From contig NZ_JBHRXI010000012.1 in NCBI RefSeq assembly GCF_042648365.1, positions 124,001-188,000 on the forward strand: a DNA stretch of 64,000 nt, written 5' to 3'. Below the pieces are notes generated by a model. That model made no database searches, had not been told where the DNA came from, and saw only the letters and a list, made by a program, of their open reading frames with translations. Position numbers and translations under genes: made by a program. This document shows, in pieces, positions 52,003-60,726 of the stretch (its first letter is position 1; every line of letters begins with the position of its first letter). This stretch comes from Lutimaribacter_A marinistellae (GTDB lineage Bacteria; Pseudomonadota; Alphaproteobacteria; Rhodobacterales; Rhodobacteraceae).

Positions 52003-53918
52003 TCTGCCTCGGATCCGAGCAGCGCAGCCAGGTGCGCACGGGTAAAGGGTTTGCGCAATACCGGACAATGGTCGAGTGCAGCGCGGTGAAGCGGGTCGGA
52101 CAATGGAAGCGAGGTCATCAGCATGCAGGGCAGATCAGAACTCAGCCGTTTGACCAGATCCAGCCCGGTCGCTGCCCCTTCGAGCCGAAGATCGGACAGC
52201 ACCAGTTCGATCCCTTCGATATCCGCGGCAAGCGCGCAAGCTTCGTCCACCGAACTGGCCTCGATGACCGTGTGTCCCAATTCCACGAGCATGTCGCGAA
52301 ATTGAGCGCGGAGTTCGTCGTTATCTTCGACCAGAAGTGCGAGGCCGCCGCTGATCTTTGGAGCCACGCGATAGGGAAGGCGCAAGGTCACTGCGGCTCC
52401 TGTCGGGGTGTTCGAAAGTCGCAAGTCGCCACCCGCAAGCTTGGCCATGTCGTAGGCCATGGGCAAGCCAAGGCCCGATCCCTCGCTCCCCTTGGTGGTG
52501 AAGAAGGGATTTAGCGCTTTCTCCAGCGCCTCTTTGGAAAAGCCGGGGCCGGTGTCGCCAACCGTAATCTCGACCCAAGTTCTAGCAACGGCATGTGCGC
52601 TGACGGTGATCTGACCAGATGGACCGCACGCATCGCGAGAGTTGAGAACGAGGTTCAACAAAGCGTCCTGCAACATACCGGGGTCCAGCATCAGCGCCTC
52701 GTCCGGTGTGTTGTCGAGGACGGACAATCCGACGGCGCGTGGGAGCGAAGGCGAAGCGAGCAGGCGCAGATCTTCCAGCAGCCCATGCAGGTCGGTTGCG
52801 ACCGGACGCAAGGTTCGGCTACCCGTCATGTCCGCGATCCGATTGAGAAGCCTGCCGCCGCGACGGGCTGCTTTTTTCGTGGCCTCGACCAGTTCGGCGG
52901 CGCCTTCGGGAATTGGCATTCTTTCAAGCTTGCCCTGCATGCCCAGGATGATCGTGAGCAAGTTCGAGAAGTCATGCGCCAGCCCGGAGGTCATTTGTGC
53001 CGCCATTGCACGCCTGCGAGACTGTTGCAGGGCTACGCGCGCCTGCGTTTCCTCGGTTATGTCGACCGAAAGGATGAAGACCCCGCCCGCGCCGTCAGAG
53101 GTAAACGAAGCACGGATGCGTCGCCGGTCTTGTGGCTCGGCGAATTCAAAGACCGAGTTCCTACCTGCGAAGGCGCGTTCGAGATAGGGCTCGATCTTTG
53201 CATATACGGCGGGGCCAAGCGCGTCCGCGATATGAAGTCCGACGATGTCGGATGGTCGCCCTGGCATGACGGCACTTAGCCGACGATTTGAATAGCTATA
53301 CCGTCGGTCCGCGCCGACATGTGCGATATGAGCTGGCATCATTTCGGTCGTCAGTCGCGTACGCGCTTCGATCTCGGTCAGCTGGCGTTTGGCTTCCTCG
53401 AGTGCGCTGATGGTCGCAGCCAGTTCGCGGTTGGTGGCAGACAGCTCCTCGGCGTGGGTCAGCAATTGGTCTGACAGCTCTTCGGACCGCGCCCTCAAAA
53501 GGGTTTCAACCCGTTTGGTGGATGTAATGTCTGTATAGACGGCCACCCAACCGCCTTGCGGGAGGGGGGCGCCTTCGACAGAAATCACTTGGCCATTGGG
53601 GCGGATGCGTTCGATGTAATGGGGTTCAAAGGCAAGGGCCTGCTCTACCCGACTGCGGATAATTTCCTGGATATCCGTTTCGGGCGCGTACTCGCCCTGT
53701 TCGGCAAGAAAACGGATAGTGTCGGCGAAATCCGCTCCGGGTTCAACCAGTTCATCTGGCAGTCCGAACATTTCCTGAAATCGTTTATTGCTAACAGCAA
53801 GGCGGAGGTCGCTGTCATAGATCGACAAGGCTTGACCGATCAGGTTTAGGCCCGCGGTCGTCATGGCCTTTACCCGCGTATCCGAAATCTCCAGCGGCTT
53901 CGTGATCTTGTCCGACAT
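51999..53918 (-). CDS. PAS-domain hybrid histidine kinase with receiver
   Basis: A 639-residue cytosolic kinase with no membrane segment. Order: PAS (about 20-135, LSIYDSDLRLAVSNKRFQEM), coiled coil (135-190), second PAS (190-295), HisKA with GLAHDFSNLL (His315), HATPase with NSRDACG, GDTGPGFSKE and GSGLGLPMAYD, and a C-terminal receiver with LLVEDNDELR and Asp576 in LVLSDLRLEG. The PAS domains suggest a soluble or redox signal. A receiver on the kinase implies either autoregulation or a relay. Coupled to the regulator gene and 8 bases after the HWE kinase gene. Confidence 0.92.
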   Translation of the reverse strand: MSDKITKPLEISDTRVKAMTTAGLNLIGQALSIYDSDLRLAVSNKRFQEMFGLPDELVEPGADFADTIRFLAEQGEYAPETDIQEIIRSRVEQALAFEPHYIERIRPNGQVISVEGAPLPQGGWVAVYTDITSTKRVETLLRARSEELSDQLLTHAEELSATNRELAATISALEEAKRQLTEIEARTRLTTEMMPAHIAHVGADRRYSYSNRRLSAVMPGRPSDIVGLHIADALGPAVYAKIEPYLERAFAGRNSVFEFAEPQDRRRIRASFTSDGAGGVFILSVDITEETQARVALQQSRRRAMAAQMTSGLAHDFSNLLTIILGMQGKLERMPIPEGAAELVEATKKAARRGGRLLNRIADMTGSRTLRPVATDLHGLLEDLRLLASPSLPRAVGLSVLDNTPDEALMLDPGMLQDALLNLVLNSRDACGPSGQITVSAHAVARTWVEITVGDTGPGFSKEALEKALNPFFTTKGSEGSGLGLPMAYDMAKLAGGDLRLSNTPTGAAVTLRLPYRVAPKISGGLALLVEDNDELRAQFRDMLVELGHTVIEASSVDEACALAADIEGIELVLSDLRLEGAATGLDLVKRLSSDLPCMLMTSLPLSDPLHRAALDHCPVLRKPFTRAHLAALLGSEAE

Positions 53919-53926
53919 GCTCTTTC

Positions 53927-55054
53927 TTATCGACCTTCATTGGGCTTCAGGGGGAGTTTCAACTGATAGTCGAGACCGTTGTCGGTGATCGACAGGCTGG
54001 CTTCTCCTCCGACCTGTGCGGGGACGATCTCCTCGACCAATGCGCGGCCCAAGCCCGACGAGTGGGTCGTTTCGGGGTCGGTTCCGGCGGCGAAACCGGG
54101 TGCGTTGCGCTCCTCCCAACTCAGTTCCAGAACCGGAGTATCCCTGTCGCGTGCCAGGTTCCACGAAAGCCTGACACGGCCTTCTACATGCGCCAGTGCT
54201 CCGTACTTCACCGCGTTGGTGGCCAACTCGTGAAGGGCCAGGGCGATTTGTTGCGCCGCTGTGCTGGTCAGCCTCACTTCGGGTCCGTCCACCTCGATCT
54301 GATCCGGATAGCTTTCGCGATAGGCGTCGAGTTGTGTATTGGCCATGGCTCCAAGATCCGCATCGCGGGATCCATCACTGCGCGCGACCTCGGTCGTGGC
54401 GCGCGCCATAGCCGCAAGCCGGTCACCGAACCGTTTGCCGAAGTCTTCGAGATCCTTGCTGTTTCGTAGGGTTTGCCGGGCGAGGGACTGGATGACCGTC
54501 AACATGTTGTTGTTTCTGTGGGCGGCTTCGCTGAGTACAACCGTCAATTGCGCATTGGCCATCCGCAATTCCTGTGTCCGTTCCGCGACTTGGGTTTCCA
54601 ACCCATCCAGCGTTTCGCGTAGCCGCGCGAGGGTTGTTTCATGCGCTGCTACTTCTTGTCTCAAGGCCCCGTTGGCTGTCTCCAGTTGCGCGGGGCTGGG
54701 TAGGGCCGCGAGTTTCGGTACCAGCGGAAACAAGACGATCGCTGTTGTTGCCGAAACAACTCCAGTTGCCAGTTTGGCCCAGCCATGAACCTCATAGACG
54801 GGCACCCAAAGTACAGCGATCGAAATCAGATGCGTCAGGCCGCACAAAAGAATGAAAGCGGCAAAAAGCCACAGCAGATGTCGTTGACGAAAATCGGGTC
54901 GCAGTCTCGCGAACCCGATCAGGCCGATGGGTATTGCGGCGTAACTCAAAAAGATGAGTAGATCCGATCCGGCATAGAGCACGATGAGCCAAGGCTCCCA
55001 CAGCAAGCAATAGCCATGCGCCATGTAACCCGCCTGTTCGAAAAGCTGCAGCAT
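53927..55054 (-). CDS. HWE histidine kinase with ethylene-receptor-like membrane sensor
   Basis: 375 residues. The N-terminus has three membrane helices like plant ETR1 and cyanobacterial SynEtr1: Asp31, Tyr38, Ile41, Pro42 (SDLLIFLSYAAIP) and Ile68, Cys71, His75 (FILLCGLTHLI). These equal ETR1 Asp25, Tyr32, Ile35, Pro36, Ile62, Cys65 and His69 with identical spacing; Cys71/His75 would bind Cu(I). The third helix (AKLATGVVSATTAIVLFPLV) also matches. A coiled coil (120-172) leads to an HWE kinase core: AAHRNNN (His179), LHELATNAVKYG and SWEERNAP. The ATG at 55054 has AAAGGA upstream; an ATG at 55090 is possible. Confidence 0.88.
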   Translation of the reverse strand: MLQLFEQAGYMAHGYCLLWEPWLIVLYAGSDLLIFLSYAAIPIGLIGFARLRPDFRQRHLLWLFAAFILLCGLTHLISIAVLWVPVYEVHGWAKLATGVVSATTAIVLFPLVPKLAALPSPAQLETANGALRQEVAAHETTLARLRETLDGLETQVAERTQELRMANAQLTVVLSEAAHRNNNMLTVIQSLARQTLRNSKDLEDFGKRFGDRLAAMARATTEVARSDGSRDADLGAMANTQLDAYRESYPDQIEVDGPEVRLTSTAAQQIALALHELATNAVKYGALAHVEGRVRLSWNLARDRDTPVLELSWEERNAPGFAAGTDPETTHSSGLGRALVEEIVPAQVGGEASLSITDNGLDYQLKLPLKPNEGR

Positions 55055-55171
55055 GAGAGTCCTTTGACCGTGTGGCGCCGGGGTGGGCAAGCGGACGAAG
55101 TATAGAACTGTGCCAAAGCGGCTTCCAGCGTGTTCGCAGCGGTTCGCAAGGCGATACCCGAAGGCCTGTTA

Positions 55172-55187
55172 CAATTCGTAAGAATTG
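55172..55187. repeat. inverted repeat in the divergent kinase/CoA-ligase promoter region
   Basis: CAATTC-GTAA-GAATTG, a perfect 6-bp repeat with a 4-base centre, in the 264-base region between the HWE kinase gene and the CoA-ligase gene. It is AT-rich against a GC-rich background and could be a dimeric regulator site for either operon. No regulator can be named. Confidence 0.4.
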
Positions 55188-55278
55188 CGACAACATCAGG
55201 AAAAAGTTGACCGCGACCACTGTCAGCGTTCCTAATCTGGAACAGAATCGCGCTGCCGCATTGGAGCGCGGTGACGTC

Positions 55279-55298
55279 CGGGCCCAAGGAGGGGCCCG
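55279..55298 (+). promoter_or_regulatory. hairpin exposing a Shine-Dalgarno sequence in its loop
   Basis: CGGGCCC (55279-55285) pairs perfectly with GGGCCCG (55292-55298), leaving AAGGAG as the loop. Just downstream is a GTG at 55298, then a second ribosome-binding site (GGAGGAGG, 55305-55312) and the TTG start at 55319. It may control translation of the CoA ligase or be a remnant of an alternative start. Confidence 0.45.
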
Positions 55299-55318
55299 TG
55301 ATCGGGAGGAGGATTAAA

Positions 55319-57292
55319 TTGGCTCAGACGCAGTCGGGCGCCGCGGGGACTCAATCCCTGCCGGCCCTGCTTCAACGCAATGCGGCCCAGTTCGGGGACG
55401 CGCCTGCCTATCGGGAAAAAGAGTTCGGGATCTGGCAGAGCTGGACTTGGGCACAGACCGAGAAAGAGATCGAGGCGCTGGCGCTCGGGCTGATCAATCT
55501 TGGCGTGAATGAGGGCGATTTCGTTGCCATCATCGGTCGCAACCGTCCCTACCTGTACTGGTCGATGGTGGCGGTGCAGTCAGTGGGCGCCGTGCCGGTA
55601 CCAGTCTATCACGACTCCGCTGCCGAAGAGATGGCCTATGTGCTTGAACACTGTGGTGCACGCTATGTGATCGCGGGCGATCAGGAGCAGGTCGACAAGG
55701 TGATCGAGGTTCAGGATCGCCTGCACCAGCTCGAGCACGTTCTTTACCTCGACCCGCGAGGGATGCGGAAATACGACCACCACACGCTGCACCAGTACTC
55801 CCACGTGCAGGATCAGGGCCGCGCGGCGTATGACGAGTGGATCACGGACCTCAAGGCGCGTCGCGAGAAACTCACCTACGACAGTACCTGCGTCATGCTC
55901 TACACGTCCGGTACCACGGGAAAACCGAAAGGCGTGGTACTGTCCAATCGCAACGTGATCGAAAGCGCCAAGAACTCGGCAGAGTTCGACAAGCTCACCC
56001 GTGGCGAGAACATCTTGTCCTACCTGCCGATGGCATGGGTCGGAGACTTCATCTTTTCTGTGGGCCAGGCCTATTGGTGCGGTTTCTGCGTGAACTGCCC
56101 CGAAAGCCAGGACACGATGATGACCGATCTGCGCGAAATCGGGCCAAGCTATTTCTTTGCTCCGCCGCGCGTGTTTGAAACGCAGCTGACCAATGTGATG
56201 ATCCGTATGGAAGATGCTGGAAGCCTCAAGCGCCGCATGTTCCACTACTTCATGGATCACGCGAAACGCGTTGGCCCACGCATCCTTGACGGCCAATCTG
56301 TCGGCGCATTGGACCGCCTGAAATACTCCATCGGCAACGCGCTGGTTTACGGCCCTCTCAAAGATACGCTCGGATACGGAAAGATCCGTGTGGGCTATAC
56401 CGCGGGTGAGGCGATCGGACCTGAGATTTTCGAGTTTTATCGGTCGCTTGGCATCAACCTCAAGCAGCTCTACGGCCAGACCGAGGCGACGGTGTTCATC
56501 ACCGTGCAGCCCGATGGGGAAGTCCGCGCCGATACCGTGGGCGTCCCGGCGCCGGATGTCGAAATCCGGATAGATGAAAACGGCGAGATTTTTTATCGCT
56601 CACCAGGCACTTTCGTGGAGTACTACAAAAATCCCGAGTCAACGGCCAAGACCAAGGATGCCGAGGGCTGGGTGGCCACGGGCGACGCGGGCTTCATCGA
56701 GGACAACACAGGCCATCTTCGCATCATCGACCGCGCGAAAGACGTCGGAAAGATGGCTGATGGGTCGATGTATGCGCCCAAATATGTCGAGAACAAGCTG
56801 AAGTTCTACCCGGATATTCTGGAGGCCGTGGTCTTTGGCAACAACCGCGACCGTTGCGTGGCGTTCATCAATATCGACCTCAACGCCGTCGGCAACTGGG
56901 CGGAGCGCAACAACATCGCATATGCATCCTACCAAGAGCTAGCAGGTCACCCAAAGGTGCTCGACTCCATCCGGTCCCACGTCGAAGAGGTTAACAAGTC
57001 GGTCGCGGCAGACGAAATGTTGTCGGGCTGCCAGGTTCACCGTTTCGTCGTGCTTCACAAGGAACTTGATGCCGATGACGGTGAAATCACCCGCACGCGA
57101 AAGGTGCGTCGTGGCTTTGTCGAGGACAAATACGACGATATCATCAAAGCCTTGTATGACGGGTCGGAAAAGATCTCGACCACGACTGAAGTGACTTATG
57201 AAGACGGGCGCAAGGGGTCGATCAGCGCGACGCTGAAGATCATAGACGCGCCGGTTGTACCCGTTCAGGCGCCGAAAGTGGCAGCGGAGTGA
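55319..57292 (+). CDS. AMP-dependent acyl-CoA ligase (long-chain acyl-CoA synthetase family)
   Basis: A 657-residue ANL-superfamily enzyme activating a carboxylic acid to its acyl-CoA via an acyl-AMP. P-loop-like motif MLYTSGTTGKPKGVVLSNRN, then LKQLYGQTEA, EGWVATGDAG and IIDRAKDVGKMADGSMYAP, all typical of bacterial long-chain synthetases. The TTG at 55319 is chosen for its GGAGGAGG box 6 bases upstream; the GTG at 55298 (AAGGAGG box) is the alternative. First gene of the transporter operon, so its substrate is probably the imported acid. Confidence 0.9.
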   Translation: MAQTQSGAAGTQSLPALLQRNAAQFGDAPAYREKEFGIWQSWTWAQTEKEIEALALGLINLGVNEGDFVAIIGRNRPYLYWSMVAVQSVGAVPVPVYHDSAAEEMAYVLEHCGARYVIAGDQEQVDKVIEVQDRLHQLEHVLYLDPRGMRKYDHHTLHQYSHVQDQGRAAYDEWITDLKARREKLTYDSTCVMLYTSGTTGKPKGVVLSNRNVIESAKNSAEFDKLTRGENILSYLPMAWVGDFIFSVGQAYWCGFCVNCPESQDTMMTDLREIGPSYFFAPPRVFETQLTNVMIRMEDAGSLKRRMFHYFMDHAKRVGPRILDGQSVGALDRLKYSIGNALVYGPLKDTLGYGKIRVGYTAGEAIGPEIFEFYRSLGINLKQLYGQTEATVFITVQPDGEVRADTVGVPAPDVEIRIDENGEIFYRSPGTFVEYYKNPESTAKTKDAEGWVATGDAGFIEDNTGHLRIIDRAKDVGKMADGSMYAPKYVENKLKFYPDILEAVVFGNNRDRCVAFINIDLNAVGNWAERNNIAYASYQELAGHPKVLDSIRSHVEEVNKSVAADEMLSGCQVHRFVVLHKELDADDGEITRTRKVRRGFVEDKYDDIIKALYDGSEKISTTTEVTYEDGRKGSISATLKIIDAPVVPVQAPKVAAE

Positions 57293-57382
57293 GGATGACG
57301 GAGCGCCGCTCGCGCCTGTTGGCGCATCGCCCCGCCCGCCATCCCGCTTTCGGGACCTTCATCGAGGGAAAGGAAATTCACG

Positions 57383-58201
57383 ATGCTTGACGCATCCGAA
57401 GGATATGTCACCGCGGACGGTCGCAAGATCGGCGGCGTGGTGATGGAGATGAAGAACATCACCCTGCGGTTCGGGGGGGTGGTCGCAATCAAGGATATCA
57501 GTTTCGACATCCGGGAAGGCGAAATCCGCGCTATCATCGGGCCTAACGGTGCCGGGAAATCGTCGATGCTCAACGTGATCTCGGGCTTTTATGTGCCACA
57601 AGAGGGCGAAGTCTGGTTCCGTGGCGCACCACGTCCGCCGATGAAGCCTTACGAGGTTGCGCGTCAAGGTATCGCGCGCACCTTCCAGAACATCGCGCTG
57701 TTCGAAGGCATGAGCGTTCTGGACAATGTGATGACCGGTCGACTCAATTACATGGAATCCGGCGTCGTTGCGCAAGCCATCTGGAAGGGTAAGGCCGAGC
57801 GGGAGGAAACGGAGAACCGTGAAGTCGTGGAAAAGGTCATCGACTTCCTCGAAATCCAGCACATCCGCAAGACCCCGGTTGCACGCCTTCCATATGGGTT
57901 GAAAAAGCGGGTGGAGCTGGCGCGCGCTCTCGCCGCCGAACCCAAACTACTTCTGCTTGACGAGCCGATGGCCGGTATGAACGTCGAGGAGAAAGAGGAT
58001 ATGAGCCGCTTCATCCTGGACGTGAACGACGAATTCGGAACCACGATCGCACTGATCGAACACGACATGGGCGTGGTCATGGACCTGTCCGACCGCGTCG
58101 TGGTCATGGATTACGGCAAGAAAATCGGCGACGGCACACCGGACGAGGTCCGCAACAACCAAGAAGTCATCGACGCCTATCTTGGCGTTTCGCATGACTG
58201 A
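57383..58201 (+). CDS. livG: LivG-type ABC transporter ATP-binding protein
   Basis: A 272-residue ATPase of the hydrophobic/branched-chain amino acid uptake family. Walker A GPNGAGKSSMLNVISGF, signature region ARLPYGLKKRVELARALAAE, Walker B LLLLDEPMAGMN and switch His in LIEHDMGVVMD. The PYGLKKRVE signature in place of LSGGQ(QRV) and the long insert (MTGRLNYMESGVV) are characteristic of LivG. Pairs with LivF at 62121. Confidence 0.92.
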   Translation: MLDASEGYVTADGRKIGGVVMEMKNITLRFGGVVAIKDISFDIREGEIRAIIGPNGAGKSSMLNVISGFYVPQEGEVWFRGAPRPPMKPYEVARQGIARTFQNIALFEGMSVLDNVMTGRLNYMESGVVAQAIWKGKAEREETENREVVEKVIDFLEIQHIRKTPVARLPYGLKKRVELARALAAEPKLLLLDEPMAGMNVEEKEDMSRFILDVNDEFGTTIALIEHDMGVVMDLSDRVVVMDYGKKIGDGTPDEVRNNQEVIDAYLGVSHD

Positions 58202-58227
58202 TCGCCTGACAGGGAGGAACGGCAGAC

Positions 58228-59214
58228 ATGCCTGAACAACTCGTATACGCGATGGAGGTGATCCTGAACGGCCTGATGGCCGGGGTCCTCTATGCGCTCG
58301 TCGCGCTTGGCTTCGTGCTGATCTACAAGGCGTCCGGCATTTTCAACTATGCGCAAGGCGTGATGGCACTGTTCGCCGCGATGACGCTGGTGGGCATAAT
58401 GAATGGGCAGGTTCCATTTGCCCATCTGATCAACGCGATCTTTGGAGCACATATCACCCATTTCGGTTGGCAGATCCCGGCGATACTCGCGATCGTGCTG
58501 ACGATGGCCGTGATGGTCTTGCTGGCCTGGGCGGTCCAGACCTTCGTGATGCGCCATCTGATCGGGCAGGAACCGATCATCCTGTTCATGGCGACCATCG
58601 GTCTTGCATATTTCCTGGAAGGTGTGGCTGATCTGATGTGGGGGTCCGAGATCAAGACCTTGGACGTGGGATTGCCGCAAGGCATCAACATCTGGATCGA
58701 CGAGCGTACCTTCGAGATATTCGACTACGGGTTCTTTATCGACAACCTCGATATCGTTGCCACGGTCATTGCAGCGCTACTGGTGGCTGCGCTGGTCGCT
58801 TTCAGCCAGTACACCAAGCAAGGACGTGCAATGCGCGCGGTTGCGGATGACCATCAGGCCGCACTTTCTGTCGGCATTTCGCTGAACTTCATCTGGGTGC
58901 TGGTCTGGTCGGTCGCGGGTTTCGTCGCGCTGGTGGCGGGAATCATGTGGGGCACGAAGTCCGGCGTCCAGTTTTCGCTGTCGCTCATCGCCCTGAAGGC
59001 ACTGCCGGTTCTCATGTTGGGTGGGTTCACCTCGATCCCGGGTGCCATCGTTGGTGGATTGATCATCGGTGTCGGTGAAAAACTGTTTGAATTCGCCATT
59101 GGTCCGCTGGTCGGTGGAGCGACCGAAAACTGGTTTGCCTATGTTCTGGCCCTGGTTTTCCTCGTGTTCCGTCCGCAGGGATTGTTCGGAGAGAAAATCA
59201 TCGAAAGGGTCTAG
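58228..59214 (+). CDS. livH: LivH-type ABC transporter permease
   Basis: A 328-residue inner-membrane permease with about eight helices. LNGLMAGVLYALVALGFVLI and KASGIFNYAQGVMALFAA are the standard LivH N-terminal boxes, and GTKSGVQFSLSLIALKALPV with LGGFTSIPGAIVGGLIIGVG the C-terminal ones. It forms the channel with LivM. Starts 27 bases after livG, with GGGAGG upstream. Confidence 0.93.
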   Translation: MPEQLVYAMEVILNGLMAGVLYALVALGFVLIYKASGIFNYAQGVMALFAAMTLVGIMNGQVPFAHLINAIFGAHITHFGWQIPAILAIVLTMAVMVLLAWAVQTFVMRHLIGQEPIILFMATIGLAYFLEGVADLMWGSEIKTLDVGLPQGINIWIDERTFEIFDYGFFIDNLDIVATVIAALLVAALVAFSQYTKQGRAMRAVADDHQAALSVGISLNFIWVLVWSVAGFVALVAGIMWGTKSGVQFSLSLIALKALPVLMLGGFTSIPGAIVGGLIIGVGEKLFEFAIGPLVGGATENWFAYVLALVFLVFRPQGLFGEKIIERV

Positions 59215-59311
59215 GCCCCGGGAGGGCGGCTGCGTCGCGCCCAATGAGGGCACGACGACACCCGCCCACCCGGAGCCATCGCAAGGGCTCACGCTCTATG
59301 GGAGGAAACGA

Positions 59312-59572
59312 ATGACGAAGCTGGTCGCCATCGTGAACGTGATCGCCTGGTCGGGCTTTTGGGCCTTCGGCTACCTGGCGATCAGTGCGGAGGGGCTGAC
59401 CAGCGGGCAGTTGGTGATCGCGGCGGTGCTCGCCTTTGCCGGGCTCGTTACCGGGATCCTCGCCTACATGCGGTTGGTCCGCGCCTCGGAAGAGAGCGGA
59501 TACGCCAAACGAAGTAATCAACTCGACGCAGCGACACGCGAGCGCGCGCAGTCCGAAGGGAGCGGGACGTAA
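59312..59572 (+). CDS. 86-residue membrane protein inside the liv operon
   Basis: A small protein with two predicted membrane helices (LVAIVNVIAWSGFWAFGYLA and LVIAAVLAFAGLVTGILAYM) and a hydrophilic C-terminal tail of about 30 residues. GGAGGAAAC lies just before the ATG at 59312, and the stop abuts the livM ATG directly, so it is clearly a translated operon member. Canonical liv systems have no such subunit. An accessory or stabilising role between the two permeases is inferred; no family recognised. Confidence 0.75.
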   Translation: MTKLVAIVNVIAWSGFWAFGYLAISAEGLTSGQLVIAAVLAFAGLVTGILAYMRLVRASEESGYAKRSNQLDAATRERAQSEGSGT

Positions 59573-60649
59573 ATGTTCTATCGTGAAGCGGGGGACTTCA
59601 AGACCTCCTATGTGGATGACAGCCAGACCTTTCCGATACGGTTCGATCGGTATCGCTACTATTTCGTGCTGGCGGTCGCCTTTGGCATCATCCCTTTCTT
59701 CATCAACGATTATTGGGCAAATGCCATCCTTCTGCCCTTCCTGATTTATGCGATCGCTGCGATCGGGTTGAACATCCTGGTTGGCTATTGCGGACAGGTT
59801 TCATTGGGTACGGGCGGCTTCATGGCTGTCGGAGCCTACGCCTGTTACAAGTTGATGACGGCCTTTCCCGAGGTGTCGATGTTCGTTCACGTCCTCCTCG
59901 CGGGGGGAATAACAGCGGGTGTTGGCGTTCTTTTTGGATTGCCGAGCCTTCGGATCAAAGGGTTCTACCTTGCAGTGGCGACACTGGCAGCCCAGTTCTT
60001 CCTGGTCTGGCTCTTCAACCGGGTCCCGTGGTTCTACAATTACTCGGCCTCCGGACAGATCAATGCGCCAGAGCGTGACGTGTTTGGAATCATCATTACC
60101 GGCCCGAATGCTCCGGCCTGGGCGACTTACCTCTTTTGCCTGATCTTCCTGACTGCCAGTGCCATAATCGCGCGCAATCTTACCCGTGGAACGATTGGCC
60201 GCAGCTGGATGGCTATCCGGGACATGGATATCGCGGCTGAAATCATCGGAGTGAACCCGCTGAAGGCCAAACTGTCCGCCTTTGCGGTCAGCTCATTCTT
60301 TGTCGGAATCTCGGGTGCCCTGTTCTTTGCCTTGTATCTGGGTGCTGTCGAGGTTGGCGAAGCATTCGGCATTCAGAAATCGTTCCTGGTGCTATTCATG
60401 GTCATTATCGGTGGCCTCGGTTCGATCTTCGGTTCGTTCGCCGGTGCGGCCTTCCTCGTGCTGCTTCCGGTGGTTCTGAAGGTCGTGGGCGCCGACATGT
60501 TGGGTTGGCCCACCGATATCGTGGCGCATCTCAACCTTGTGATCGTGGGCGCGTTGATCATTCTGTTTCTCATCCTCGAACCGCACGGGCTTGCCCAGTT
60601 GTGGCGCGTGGCAAAGGAAAAGCTTCGGCTCTGGCCCTTCCCGCATTGA
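59573..60649 (+). CDS. livM: LivM-type ABC transporter permease
   Basis: A 358-residue permease, second channel subunit. IGLNILVGYCGQVSLGTGGFMAVGAYA is the LivM hallmark region (positions about 63-90), followed by GLPSLRIKGFYLAVATLAAQ and VIIGGLGSIFGSFAGAAFLV. About 20 N-terminal residues precede the first helix. It begins at the base after the 86-residue protein's stop. Confidence 0.93.
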   Translation: MFYREAGDFKTSYVDDSQTFPIRFDRYRYYFVLAVAFGIIPFFINDYWANAILLPFLIYAIAAIGLNILVGYCGQVSLGTGGFMAVGAYACYKLMTAFPEVSMFVHVLLAGGITAGVGVLFGLPSLRIKGFYLAVATLAAQFFLVWLFNRVPWFYNYSASGQINAPERDVFGIIITGPNAPAWATYLFCLIFLTASAIIARNLTRGTIGRSWMAIRDMDIAAEIIGVNPLKAKLSAFAVSSFFVGISGALFFALYLGAVEVGEAFGIQKSFLVLFMVIIGGLGSIFGSFAGAAFLVLLPVVLKVVGADMLGWPTDIVAHLNLVIVGALIILFLILEPHGLAQLWRVAKEKLRLWPFPH

Positions 60650-60726
60650 TGCGGGGAAGGCGAATTCTAGGCGGGGTCGGGGAACCCCGTTCACCATCGG
60701 ACGATACCAAGGGAGGAAAAAAGCCG

